Positions 7,103 through 15,472 of a stretch of 28,445 nt of DNA are shown one piece after another. The DNA is from Bryobacterales bacterium (GTDB lineage: Bacteria > Acidobacteriota > Terriglobia > Bryobacterales > Bryobacteraceae): assembly GCA_030838885.1 (NCBI GenBank), contig JAUZEU010000758.1:1-28445 (forward strand), read 5' to 3'. The stretch's first letter is position 1, and each line of letters opens with the position of its first letter. Both the position numbers and the translations under genes were made by a program. Below the pieces are notes generated by a model. It saw nothing but the letters and a program-made list of their open reading frames with translations, did no database searches and was not told where the DNA came from.

Positions 7103-7816
7103 CTATGGTGTCCGGTAATAAACTCTGCCGTCTTCGCCTACAGACGTCTTGATTGGCTTGTATGTTTCGGTGTTGGCCCTCGCTACCAATACCTTGGCGG
7201 GTTCTTCGGTACGGGCATGCGCTTGTCGGGCCGTCTTCAGGTTCTGCGCTACCCGAGTCACATAATTCTGTGTTTCAGCGTACGGCGGGACTCCGTGGAA
7301 CCTGTCGACCGCGCCCTCCCCGGCATTGTATGCGGCGATGGCTTTCATGTAGTCGTTATTGTAATAATCCAGCAGGAATTTCAGATATCTCACTCCGCCC
7401 AGAATATTGTCCTTCGCGTCAAAGATATTAGTGACGCCGAAGCGCCTGGCAGTGGCAGGAATCAACTGCATCAACCCCTGCGCACCTTTCGGAGACACGG
7501 CACGGGCATTGTAGTTGCTTTCTGCACGAATCACGGAGTGAACCAGCGACTCTTCTACGCCCATTTCGCCAGCAATCTGGCTGACCAGTGCTTCCAAATC
7601 GGATGGCAGATCAACGGAGGGGGCGAAAGAAGCGACAGCGATCGGAGTGCGCACCAATCGCCCGGACTTTTGATCCGCCCGGACTGTTGTCGCGACGCGC
7701 TCTGGCGAAGCTGCAAACGCAGGCATAACCACCATAAGTATAAGACAAATCCGCACGGTTATGTTATGAAGATCACGTACTGGCCGAAAGGGTAGCCGGA
7801 ACTCAGATGGTAACAT
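7103..7816 (-). CDS. Lytic transglycosylase, SLT / goose-lysozyme-like fold
   Basis: The product is 237 residues from ATG 7816. The hydrophobic signal core CLILMVVMPAFA sits at 24-35, so the start may instead be the GTG at 7756 (VRICLIL), which would give a short normal signal peptide and free 70 bp for the divergent promoter. The catalytic domain covers about 75-195, with E99 in VIRAESNYN, then SPKGAQGLMQLIPATA and AAYNAGEGAV, the SLT motifs I to III. The family cleaves the MurNAc-GlcNAc bond to 1,6-anhydroMurNAc products. The C-terminal tail (YKPIKTSVGEDGRVYY) resembles small beta-strand tails seen in acidobacterial homologues. The long open frame reaching further upstream on this strand is antisense to mobA and is not part of the gene. 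Confidence 0.88.
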   Translation of the reverse strand: MLPSEFRLPFRPVRDLHNITVRICLILMVVMPAFAASPERVATTVRADQKSGRLVRTPIAVASFAPSVDLPSDLEALVSQIAGEMGVEESLVHSVIRAESNYNARAVSPKGAQGLMQLIPATARRFGVTNIFDAKDNILGGVRYLKFLLDYYNNDYMKAIAAYNAGEGAVDRFHGVPPYAETQNYVTRVAQNLKTARQAHARTEEPAKVLVARANTETYKPIKTSVGEDGRVYYRTP

Positions 7817-7826
7817 CCGAAAATAC

Positions 7827-8405
7827 TTGCCAGTGCTCCCTAGCCGCGCGGGATGGATCCTGACAGGCGGCCGCAGTTCGCGGATGGGCCGCGACAAGGC
7901 GCTGCTCGATATCGAGGGAACACCCCTAGCGTTGCGGGTCGCTGCGCAAATCGGCAAAGTCTGCGGTTCCGTCTCGCTGGTGGGAGATCCGATCAAATAC
8001 GGCCACCTAACGCTGCCGGTCGTGCCGGACGCGTTTCCCGGCGAGGGTCCTCTCGCAGGCATCGAAGCCGCCCTCCGCTCCACGACTGCCGACTTCAATC
8101 TCGTGGTCGCCTGCGACATGCCGGAACTGAACGGCTCCATGCTGGAAGCGCTCTTTGCAGTTCTTGAAAGGGAAACCCAGGCTGAATGCGCTCTGCCCGA
8201 ATACGAAGACGGGCGCACCGAACCGCTCTGCGCCGTGTACCACCGACGCTGCCATCCGGCGATTCTTAATGCGCTCGAGGCGGGAGTTCGCAGAGTCAAA
8301 GACGTGCTGCAAACGCTTGAGTTAACATACATTCCAGTGGCAGCAAGCGCCCCTTTCGCCAATCTGAACACCCCCGAAGATCTCCGCAAATACACTCATG
8401 GCTGA
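7827..8405 (+). CDS. mobA: Molybdenum cofactor nucleotidyltransferase (MobA/MocA-like)
   Basis: The protein has about 192 residues, starting at TTG 7827 or GTG 7833; no in-frame ATG lies upstream before a stop. The N-terminal nucleotide-binding loop WILTGGRSSRMGRDKALL is the hallmark of MobA-type enzymes, and VPDAFPGEGPLAGIEAAL, VVACDMPEL and TEPLCAVYH follow in the family order. It attaches GMP (MobA) or CMP (MocA) to molybdopterin; sequence reading alone does not separate these. The neighbouring xanthine dehydrogenase and IorAB enzymes belong to the family that uses the cytosine dinucleotide form, so a MocA-like activity is possible. It overlaps the ABC ATPase gene by 8 nt. Confidence 0.85.
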   Translation: MPVLPSRAGWILTGGRSSRMGRDKALLDIEGTPLALRVAAQIGKVCGSVSLVGDPIKYGHLTLPVVPDAFPGEGPLAGIEAALRSTTADFNLVVACDMPELNGSMLEALFAVLERETQAECALPEYEDGRTEPLCAVYHRRCHPAILNALEAGVRRVKDVLQTLELTYIPVAASAPFANLNTPEDLRKYTHG

Positions 8406-9210
8406 ACAGTATCCCCACTACATCGAGTTCCGCCATGTTTATAAGACGTTCGACAAGCCCGTTTTAGTCGATTCGAATTTCTACGTCGATTCCGGCCAAA
8501 CGGTGTGTATCATCGGGCGCTCAGGCGTGGGAAAGTCCGTCTCGCTTGGCCATATCATGGGTTTCCTGAAGCCCGACGAGGGCCGCGTCATCGTCGCACA
8601 CGAAGACATTACCGATCTCAGCGAGGAGGAACTCAACCGGATCCGGCGCAAGGTCACCATGGTATTCCAGTCGGGAGCCCTCTTCGACTCGCTCACTGTG
8701 GCCGAGAACATCCTCTTTTCCCTGGAACTTAGGGAAGATTACGACGAAGCCAATAAAGAGGACGTGGTGGAAGGCCTGTTGAAAATGGTTGGAATCCCGG
8801 AATCCCGTGACGCGTACCCCGGCGACTTACCGACCGGCTTCCGCCGCGCCGTCGCCATCGCCCGGGCCCTGGCTGCCGAACCCCAGTGCATTCTTTACGA
8901 CGAGCCGACCACCATGGTGGATCCCATCATGAGCGATCATCTGACCTTGCTCATGCTCCGCCTGAAGAAGGAACTGAAACTCACCTCCGTAGTGGTCACG
9001 CATGATCTGGATTTGCTGCATCGCGTAGCGGACAGTGTCGTTTTTCTGAGCAAAGGCAGAATCGCCTTCTTCGGCCCGCTGCCCGAACTGTACAAATCCA
9101 AAGACCCAGACATCCAGGACTTCCTGGAACTCGATAGAGTCATACGAGGTACCACCATCCCTGAAGACGATCCGTTCCGCAAGGGTTTAGGTGGGATCGC
9201 AAACGAGTGA
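8398..9210 (+). CDS. ABC transporter ATP-binding protein, Mla/Ttg2A-like, with atypical signature motif
   Basis: The protein has 270 residues. Walker A is GRSGVGKS (40-47), the Q-loop is Q91 in MVFQSGALFDSLTV, Walker B is CILYDEP (D168, E169), and the switch His is H202 (VVTHDL). The QSGALFDSLTVAENI block is typical of MlaF/Ttg2A ATPases that power MCE-type phospholipid transport. The ABC signature, normally LSGG, reads LPTG at 144-147 (DLPTGFRRAVAIARAL). No MlaE permease or MCE protein gene is next to it, so the partner must lie elsewhere. It is translationally coupled to mobA by overlap, and IorA follows after 46 nt. Function in lipid transport is inferred from family only. Confidence 0.85.
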   Translation: MAEQYPHYIEFRHVYKTFDKPVLVDSNFYVDSGQTVCIIGRSGVGKSVSLGHIMGFLKPDEGRVIVAHEDITDLSEEELNRIRRKVTMVFQSGALFDSLTVAENILFSLELREDYDEANKEDVVEGLLKMVGIPESRDAYPGDLPTGFRRAVAIARALAAEPQCILYDEPTTMVDPIMSDHLTLLMLRLKKELKLTSVVVTHDLDLLHRVADSVVFLSKGRIAFFGPLPELYKSKDPDIQDFLELDRVIRGTTIPEDDPFRKGLGGIANE

Positions 9211-9256
9211 TAATGACCAGTAACGCCGACAACGTTCTTAAGAAGGGAATGAATCC

Positions 9257-9730
9257 ATGATCAAGTTAAGAATCAACGGGAGGGAACGCAGCTTTGATGG
9301 CGATCCCGAAACCCCGCTGCTCTGGTACCTGCGCGATGAACTCGACATGACCGGAACCAAATTCGGTTGCGGCGCCGGTCACTGCGGCGCGAGTACCGTC
9401 CATCGAAACGGCGAGGCTATCCGTTCCTGCTCCACTCCCATGCGCGACCTGGCAGGCAAGACGGTCACCACCATCGAAGGCCTGAGCCCGAACAACAGCC
9501 ATCCGCTGCAGATCGCGTGGATGCATGCCAATGTTCCGCAGTGCGGTTACTGCCAGACTGGTCAGATCATGCAGGCTGCGGCCCTTCTGAAGAAGAACCA
9601 CAACCCGAGCGATAAAGATATCGACGACGCGATGTCCGGCAACATTTGCCGCTGCGGCACCTATCAGCGGATCCGTTCCGCTATCAAGGCTGCTGCAAAA
9701 GACACCGCAAAAGCGGGAGGAATCGCATGA
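9257..9730 (+). CDS. Molybdenum hydroxylase small [2Fe-2S] subunit (IorA type), with Cys-to-Ser at one ligand position
   Basis: The protein has 157 residues and carries two [2Fe-2S] domains. The plant-ferredoxin-type cluster has C38, C43 and C58, but the expected third cysteine is S46: the text is GCGAGHCGASTVHRNG, where the family normally has GACTVH. The codon is AGT, one base from TGT. The second, helical cluster domain is intact: C96, C99 (QCGYCQTGQ), C131 and C133 (NICRCGTY). The subunit relays electrons from the molybdenum centre of the large subunit. ATG 9257 is preceded by AAGAAGGG. The stop overlaps the start of the large subunit (ATGA), so they are co-translated. No FAD subunit is present, as in isoquinoline 1-oxidoreductase-type two-subunit enzymes. 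Confidence 0.9.
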   Translation: MIKLRINGRERSFDGDPETPLLWYLRDELDMTGTKFGCGAGHCGASTVHRNGEAIRSCSTPMRDLAGKTVTTIEGLSPNNSHPLQIAWMHANVPQCGYCQTGQIMQAAALLKKNHNPSDKDIDDAMSGNICRCGTYQRIRSAIKAAAKDTAKAGGIA

Positions 9731-11994
9731 GCAACATTGAAAATGTAAGCCGCCGGAACTTCCTGGGTGGCGTTTTTTCTACCGGCGCGCTTGTTTTAGC
9801 CGCGCGCATTCTGCCCGAGAACGCGTGGGCGGACACGAATGAGTATCACGGCAAAGCTGCGTCCGCTGCCCTGCGGCCAAGCATCTATCTGGGTCTTGAG
9901 CCCGACGGCACTGTGTTCATCGTGACACACCGGTCTGAAATGGGCACAGGCATCCGCACCACGCTCCCCATGGTCGCTGCCGACGAACTCGAAGCCGACT
10001 GGAGCCGCGTCAAAATCGAGCAGGCTATAGGCGACAAGAATTACGGTGACCAGAATACGGATGGCTCGAAATCCATTCGTGGCTTCTTCACAGCTTTCCG
10101 CGAAGCCGGGGCATCCGCCCGCATGATGCTCGTCCAGGCGGCCGCCATGCAGTGGAATGTGCCCGCCTCAGAGTGCAAAGCCCACATGCACGAAGTCACG
10201 CACATGCCCTCCGGTCGCAAGCTGGGCTACGGTGCACTGGCGCAGGCAGCCGGCAAACTTCCGGTGCCAAAACCCGAAGCCGTTCAGTTCAAGCCGAAGA
10301 GCGAATGGCGTTACATCGGCAAGGAACAGCAGATCGCTGATCTGGCTGACATCTGCTCCGGCAAAGCCGTATTTGGCATGGACGTCAAACGTCCCGGCAT
10401 GCTCTACGCCTCCGTGGAACGGCCACCGGTGATGGGCGGCAAAGTCCAGTCGTTCGACGACAAGGAAGCGCTCAAAGTTCGCGGCGTGAAGCAGACGGCC
10501 AGCATCCAGCCGTTCAAACCGCCGTACACTTTCCAGCCGCTCGGCGGCGTCGCGGTGATTGCAGACAGCACGTGGGCAGCATTCCAGGGTCGCAAGAAGC
10601 TCAAGGTCGAGTGGAACAACGGCCCCAATGCCAGCCACGATTCCGACCTTTATAAAAAGGAACTTCTCGAAACCGCCCGCAAGCCGGGCAAGGTGGTCCG
10701 CAACGTCGGAGACGTGGACAGCGCCTTTGCCAAAGGCGCAAAGACTATTGACGCCGAATACTACGTTCCGCTCCTCGCCCATGCCACCATGGAGCCCCCG
10801 GTTGCTCTTGCCGAGTACCGGGATGGCAAGGTAGAAGCGTGGGTGCCCACCCAGAATCCGCAGGCTGTGCAGGAGACCGTCGCCACTGCTTTGGGAATCA
10901 AGCCTGAAGACGTAACCTGTCACGTGACCCTGCTGGGCGGCGGCTTCGGACGAAAATCCAAACCAGATTACGTGGCCGAAGCCGCACTCCTCTCCAGGCA
11001 GGTCGGAAAGCCGATCAAGCTCGTCTGGACCCGCGAAGACGACATCCGCTTCGACTACTATCACGCCGTGGCTGGCATGTACCACAAGGCATCGCTGGAC
11101 GATCAGGGCAAGACCACAGGCTGGCTTCACCGTTCCGTGTTCCCGTCTATCTCTTCCATGAATGATGCCAACTCGATGTACGGCTTCGACGTGGAGTATG
11201 GCATGGGTCTGAATGACATGCCGTTCGATATCCCGAACCACCGTGCAGAGAACGGGCCGGCGAAAGCCCACGTCCGCATCGGCTGGCTGCGGTCCGTCGC
11301 GAATATCTATCACGTCTTCTCCGGCCTCAGCTTCGCGGACGAACTCGCGCATGCCGCCGGTCGCGATCCGCTCGAATACCAGCTCGATCTTATCGGCACG
11401 GGCAGGGTCATTGATTTCAAATCGCAGGGAGTCGCGAATTACTGGAACTACGGCGAGCCCTATGAGAAGTACCCGTTCGATACAGCCCGACTTCGCAAGG
11501 TACTCGAAATCGCGGGCGAAAAATCCGGCTGGGGCAAGCGCAAATCCGGCAACGGGTGGGGCTTGGGAGTTGCGGCAGCCCGCAGCTTTACTTCATATGT
11601 GGCGACCGTCGTGGAAGTCGAGGTCGATAAAGCCGGCAGGATCCACATCCCGCACACCTGGCAGGTAGTGGATGCCGGCATGGTCATCAATCCCGAACGT
11701 GCCCGCTCGCAGTTCGAAGGCGCTGCCGTGATGGGTGCGGGCATCGCTCTCACCGGCGAAATCAGCGTGGCCGATGGCCGCGTCAAGCAATCGAACTTCC
11801 ACGACTATCCGGTTGCGCGCATGAACCAGGCGCCCATCCAGACGGACGTGCACATTGTGGAAAGCGACGCTCTGCCCGGCGGCATCGGAGAACCCGGTGT
11901 ACCTCCCTTCGTTCCTGCATTCGCCAATGCAGTCTTCGCGGCGACAGGAAAACGCATCAGAGAGCTTCCCTTCTCTAAACAAAAGCTCGTCTGA
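9727..11994 (+). CDS. Molybdenum hydroxylase large subunit (IorB type, Tat-exported)
   Basis: The protein has 755 residues from ATG 9727, overlapping the iorA-like stop by 4 nt. The N-terminus MSNIENVSRRNFLGG is a twin-arginine signal (R9, R10) followed by a hydrophobic stretch ending ALA-like at AWADT, so the complex is exported folded with its cofactor. The body shows the split molybdopterin-binding layout of isoquinoline 1-oxidoreductase beta subunits: FIVTHRSEMGTGIRT, VTLLGGGFGRKS, NGPAKAHVRIGWLRSV and a C-terminal GGIGEPGVPP with the probable catalytic E722. The family oxidises N-heterocycles or aldehydes by hydroxylation with water; the substrate here is unknown. Proximity to a mobA-like gene suits its cofactor need. 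Confidence 0.92.
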   Translation: MSNIENVSRRNFLGGVFSTGALVLAARILPENAWADTNEYHGKAASAALRPSIYLGLEPDGTVFIVTHRSEMGTGIRTTLPMVAADELEADWSRVKIEQAIGDKNYGDQNTDGSKSIRGFFTAFREAGASARMMLVQAAAMQWNVPASECKAHMHEVTHMPSGRKLGYGALAQAAGKLPVPKPEAVQFKPKSEWRYIGKEQQIADLADICSGKAVFGMDVKRPGMLYASVERPPVMGGKVQSFDDKEALKVRGVKQTASIQPFKPPYTFQPLGGVAVIADSTWAAFQGRKKLKVEWNNGPNASHDSDLYKKELLETARKPGKVVRNVGDVDSAFAKGAKTIDAEYYVPLLAHATMEPPVALAEYRDGKVEAWVPTQNPQAVQETVATALGIKPEDVTCHVTLLGGGFGRKSKPDYVAEAALLSRQVGKPIKLVWTREDDIRFDYYHAVAGMYHKASLDDQGKTTGWLHRSVFPSISSMNDANSMYGFDVEYGMGLNDMPFDIPNHRAENGPAKAHVRIGWLRSVANIYHVFSGLSFADELAHAAGRDPLEYQLDLIGTGRVIDFKSQGVANYWNYGEPYEKYPFDTARLRKVLEIAGEKSGWGKRKSGNGWGLGVAAARSFTSYVATVVEVEVDKAGRIHIPHTWQVVDAGMVINPERARSQFEGAAVMGAGIALTGEISVADGRVKQSNFHDYPVARMNQAPIQTDVHIVESDALPGGIGEPGVPPFVPAFANAVFAATGKRIRELPFSKQKLV

Positions 11995-12005
11995 CTTTAC
12001 CCAGG

Positions 12006-12031
12006 GGTCACGGCGCACAAGTGCCGTGACC
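12006..12031 (+). terminator. Strong hairpin after the iorAB-like operon
   Basis: GGTCACGGC (12006-12014) pairs perfectly with GCCGTGACC (12023-12031), extendable by a G-U and a C-G pair to 11 bp with a 4-nt loop. TTCTC follows. It lies 12 nt after the stop of the large subunit and faces a convergent gene. No gene is seen in the remaining bases to 12197. Confidence 0.65.
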
Positions 12032-12197
12032 TTCTCACCGGAAACGCACCCCTCAAAGCTTTGGGACACACCGACCCCCGGCCGCGTCTGGTCTGTGACG
12101 AACCCGTGCAGACGCACACGGATTCACTTGTCTTTTCAGCGAGATCTTCTGCAGGATGCGCAATCTTTACACCCTCGCCTGCCCTGTCTGCCTACAC

Positions 12198-15100
12198 TCA
12201 GAAGAACAGCCGCGCCGAGATCTGCAACTGCCGCGCGCCGTAAAGGTTGTTGCTGGTCGAAGTGGGAGCGTTGAACGCCGGGTTCGCCACAAGGCATCCA
12301 TTCGTATGCCCCGCACAGGCTCCGGAACCCGCTGCCGAGTAGTTGTAGGCAGTCGTATTCACCGAAAAGACGTTCGTGAAGTTGAACAGGTTGAAAGCTT
12401 CACCCAGCACGCTGAAGCGAACCTTTTCGAAGAGTCTGAACTCACGGGCAATACGGAAATCCACTGTCGTGAGCCCCGGACCCGGGTCTAAATTGCGGGT
12501 GAGCCAGGGAGCCCGGCCACCGTTGCCGGTACCGGAGTTATTCACCACAGCGCCGGTCGGCCCGCCATCCGGCGCGCCAGGTACGCTGCTCATATTCAGG
12601 AACGGTGTCACAGGGAAGCCGCTCGCAATGGTCACGATAGTGGCGAAATTAAAACCATCGAAAACCAGCCGCGCGGGCTTGGGAAGCTTGCGCGTGAACT
12701 GTGGGAAGTAAATGGCATTGGCCACAAAGCGATGCCTCTGGTCAAGATCGCTCAAAGCATATTCCAACTTCCGGTTGCGCGGATCAATTGCGTAATCTGT
12801 GCCGTTGAAAGTGCCGTTGGAGCCGGCCACCTGACCACCATCCACCGCCTTGGCCAGAGTATAGTTTGCGGTGAACTCCACGCCTTTGCTCATCTGCTTG
12901 TGGAAGGTGAGCACAAAGCTGTTGTACCAGGAGTTCACGTCGCTGTAACCGGTCAGGATTGGACCGGTCGGGTCAATGCGGGAAGTGTAGAACGGCACCG
13001 TGATGCTCTGCTGTGTGGCACCCGAGGCGCTGGTCACGTCGTAAGAACGAGTCGTGGTGGATGGCGCAAGATTGCTGTCCACAAAGATCGGCAGGTGAAG
13101 ACCCCTGCTCACCACATAACCCGCCGACACGCTGGTGTCCCAGGGCAGCCGTCGCTCCACTGTCACTTCTCCTTCATGCACCTGCGGATTCTGCCAGTCC
13201 GGTGTCTGACCACGGGTGGTGGCAGTGTTGGAACCAGGTTTGAACGGCACTACCTGAGGTGTCAGGGCACCCGGAAACGGAGCAGCCGGTGCGCCACCTG
13301 GAGGAGTGAAGATCAGGTTCGGGAATGTTAGCTGCGGGCAGGTGGTTGGGGTGCAGTTATAAGTCTGCTGGAAGTAGCCGTTTTCCACGCGCGTCGCATA
13401 GTAAGTGCTGTTTGAAGTCTTGGCGTAGAAGATGCCATAGCCGCCCCGGATAACCGTGTTCTTGTTCGGCGACCACGCGATGCCGATACGTGGTGCGAGT
13501 TGCTTCTTCGGGATATTGATGGTCGACGTATACAGAGTAGTCAGCGGTGTTGCCTTATTCGGCTGGGCCGGCTGGGGAATGAGCTGAATGTCGTAGCGCG
13601 CACCAAGGTTCAGAGTCAGGTTCGGGCGAAGCTTCCAGGTGTCTTCCACAAAAACATCGAAGTCGTTATTGTGAAAATCGTCTTTACCCACTCCGGTGAT
13701 CGGGTCCGTCACCTGCACAAATGAGCCGAAATGTCTGCCTGTCAGGCCGTCGCCAAGGTTGATGCCAGCGACATCGGCTACCCAGTTACTGAATGCGCTG
13801 GTACCGGTATAGCTGTAAACGCCAGCGCCCTGAAACAAATTAATCAGAAGTTCGTGAATCGAATTGATATCGCCGCCGGCCTTGATGGTGTGACGACCCC
13901 GCGTAATCGAGAGAACATCGGAAAACTGCAGGCGGTGCTCGTCGGGGAAAGCAGGCCGAGGTAGCGCGTTCGGCAGCCCGTAGCCCAGGACGTTTGTGAC
14001 GCCGACGTTCGGGCCTGTGCCGTTGGCCGACGTAGTCTCAAGATCGCGCGACCACTGGAACCGGAAATTATTCACCATCGAGCTGGACAGAGTAGAATCC
14101 CAGCTGGCCACGAAAATTCGCTCGTGAATGACGTTCGTTCCGTTAGCGGTAAGAGAAGTATTCGAATAAGTGGGAGCCGACTGATAAGAATTCAGTGCCT
14201 TAAAGTTATCCCAGTTGAAAGACGCGTTCACATGATTCCTGTCATTCACCTGGTAATCCAGCTTTCCGAAAGCGACATCGAGATTGGCAGTTCTCGGATA
14301 CGAACCGAGGATTGACCTTGCAAATGCATTCGCCGCGGCGCAGGTGGCACCGGGAATCGTCGCCGCACAGGTCTGCGGGAAAGTGGAGCTGCTCAGATAA
14401 CTGATCGGACTCACCTTGCGGGAACCGTCATAAGTCATAAAGTAGAAGAGTTTATCTTTCTTGATGGGACCGCCCACGCTGCCGCCAAACTGCTGTTGCT
14501 GATGAGTGGGCTGCGTATAGTTCCCGGCAGCTTTGTTGAGCGGGTCCAGCGCGTTCAGGCTGGGGTAGCGCAGATAGTAAAATAAATCGCCCGTCATCTG
14601 GTTACTGCCCGACCTGGTAACTGCGTTGACCTGACCACCCGCTGCCTGACCAAACTCAGCGCTGTAATTCGCAGCGCTCACCTGAAACTCGCGAATCGAA
14701 TCGAGGCTGTAGACATACGGAATGCCGGTAACAGTCCGGCCCTTGGATTCCGAGAAGAACGCCTGCTGATTATTCGCGCCATCTACGGAATTGTTGTTGT
14801 ACAGGCCGGAAATACCGCGATACGAAACCAGACCCGTTCCGCCATCAGTAGTCACGTTCGGAGTCAGCAGTGCGAAAGCATCCCAGCGCCGGCCGTTAAC
14901 AGGCAGGTTTTTCACCGCGTTCTCGCTCACCACCTGAGAGACTTCGGTCTTTTCAGTGTCGAGAATCGGAGTTTCCGCGCTCACGGTCACGGTCTCAGCA
15001 CTGCTCTGTACGGTAAGGGAAAAATCAATGGTCAGACTGCGCCCAACCTGGAGAGTGATACCTTTGCGTGCCGTCGTGGTGAAACCCGCTTTGCTCGCGG

Positions 15101-15368
15101 TGATTTCGTAAGTGCCGGGTCTCAGGAAAGGCGCCACATAGATACCGGCGTCATTCGTCACCAGGCTCTGATCGGCGCCCGTGTCTGCGCTGTGAATCAA
15201 CACAGTCGCAGCGGAGATAACAGATGCGGAAGGATCGGTAACCGTTCCTGTAATCGATCCGGAACCGGAGGTCTGGGCGCTAAGCCTGCCTGCAGCAAGG
15301 CCGACGATCACTCCTGACCATAACAGGACGGATGGAATCAGCGATTTGATGCGATGTGGGTGTGCCAC
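12198..15368 (-). CDS. TonB-dependent receptor, Oar-like, with carboxypeptidase-regulatory N-terminal domain
   Basis: The product is 1056 residues from GTG 15368, which has GGGAG 7 nt upstream. A GTG at 15407 would add 13 polar residues before the signal peptide and is less likely. Signal peptide about 1-32 (LSAQ), then a CarboxypepD_reg beta-sandwich at about 37-120 (GSITGTVTDPSAS, NDAGIYVAPFLRPGTYEI, SKAGF). The plug has VKNLPVNGRRWD, SVDGANNQQ and GGQVNAVTRSGSN. A long outer-membrane barrel ends in QISARLFF with a terminal aromatic residue. This type is strongly expanded in Acidobacteriota and takes up large or polymeric substrates or oligosaccharides. It has no adjacent glycoside hydrolase. 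It is divergent from the purine operon across 104 bp, and a role in purine or nucleoside uptake is only a guess from position. Confidence 0.93.
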   Translation of the reverse strand: MAHPHRIKSLIPSVLLWSGVIVGLAAGRLSAQTSGSGSITGTVTDPSASVISAATVLIHSADTGADQSLVTNDAGIYVAPFLRPGTYEITASKAGFTTTARKGITLQVGRSLTIDFSLTVQSSAETVTVSAETPILDTEKTEVSQVVSENAVKNLPVNGRRWDAFALLTPNVTTDGGTGLVSYRGISGLYNNNSVDGANNQQAFFSESKGRTVTGIPYVYSLDSIREFQVSAANYSAEFGQAAGGQVNAVTRSGSNQMTGDLFYYLRYPSLNALDPLNKAAGNYTQPTHQQQQFGGSVGGPIKKDKLFYFMTYDGSRKVSPISYLSSSTFPQTCAATIPGATCAAANAFARSILGSYPRTANLDVAFGKLDYQVNDRNHVNASFNWDNFKALNSYQSAPTYSNTSLTANGTNVIHERIFVASWDSTLSSSMVNNFRFQWSRDLETTSANGTGPNVGVTNVLGYGLPNALPRPAFPDEHRLQFSDVLSITRGRHTIKAGGDINSIHELLINLFQGAGVYSYTGTSAFSNWVADVAGINLGDGLTGRHFGSFVQVTDPITGVGKDDFHNNDFDVFVEDTWKLRPNLTLNLGARYDIQLIPQPAQPNKATPLTTLYTSTINIPKKQLAPRIGIAWSPNKNTVIRGGYGIFYAKTSNSTYYATRVENGYFQQTYNCTPTTCPQLTFPNLIFTPPGGAPAAPFPGALTPQVVPFKPGSNTATTRGQTPDWQNPQVHEGEVTVERRLPWDTSVSAGYVVSRGLHLPIFVDSNLAPSTTTRSYDVTSASGATQQSITVPFYTSRIDPTGPILTGYSDVNSWYNSFVLTFHKQMSKGVEFTANYTLAKAVDGGQVAGSNGTFNGTDYAIDPRNRKLEYALSDLDQRHRFVANAIYFPQFTRKLPKPARLVFDGFNFATIVTIASGFPVTPFLNMSSVPGAPDGGPTGAVVNNSGTGNGGRAPWLTRNLDPGPGLTTVDFRIAREFRLFEKVRFSVLGEAFNLFNFTNVFSVNTTAYNYSAAGSGACAGHTNGCLVANPAFNAPTSTSNNLYGARQLQISARLFF

Positions 15369-15451
15369 TTTGAATCTCCCGGACGATGGTTGCTGCTGCT
15401 CGCTCACAGACGTGGGAGCGATGCTTGCGGGGGAAGTGCGGAAACAGCAAG

Positions 15452-15465
15452 TTTACCATTGTAAA
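15452..15465. promoter_or_regulatory. Inverted repeat just upstream of the purine operon
   Basis: TTTAC-CATT-GTAAA is a perfect 5-bp inverted repeat with a 4-bp spacer ending 7 nt before the XDH small-subunit start codon, in the 104-bp divergent region. No ribosome-binding site is evident between it and the ATG. It could be an operator for both divergent genes or overlap a -10 region of a near-leaderless transcript. Short repeats arise by chance, so confidence is low. Confidence 0.3.
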
Positions 15466-15472
15466 ATTCATC

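Noticed and set aside
7022..7795. 257-codon open frame on the plus strand
   Set aside because: It is antisense to the lytic transglycosylase, whose catalytic motifs are clear; no domain is seen in the plus translation.
7817..8395. Minus-strand open frame extending the transglycosylase by 193 codons
   Set aside because: The extension is antisense to mobA, low in complexity and lies before the natural signal peptide.
10168..11352. 394-codon open frame on the minus strand
   Set aside because: It is antisense to the strongly supported IorB-like gene. The translation has no recognisable domain and reflects codon bias in GC-rich DNA.
12032..12197. Short plus-strand frames between IorB and the receptor gene
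   Set aside because: They have no ribosome-binding site or domain and run antisense into the receptor gene.
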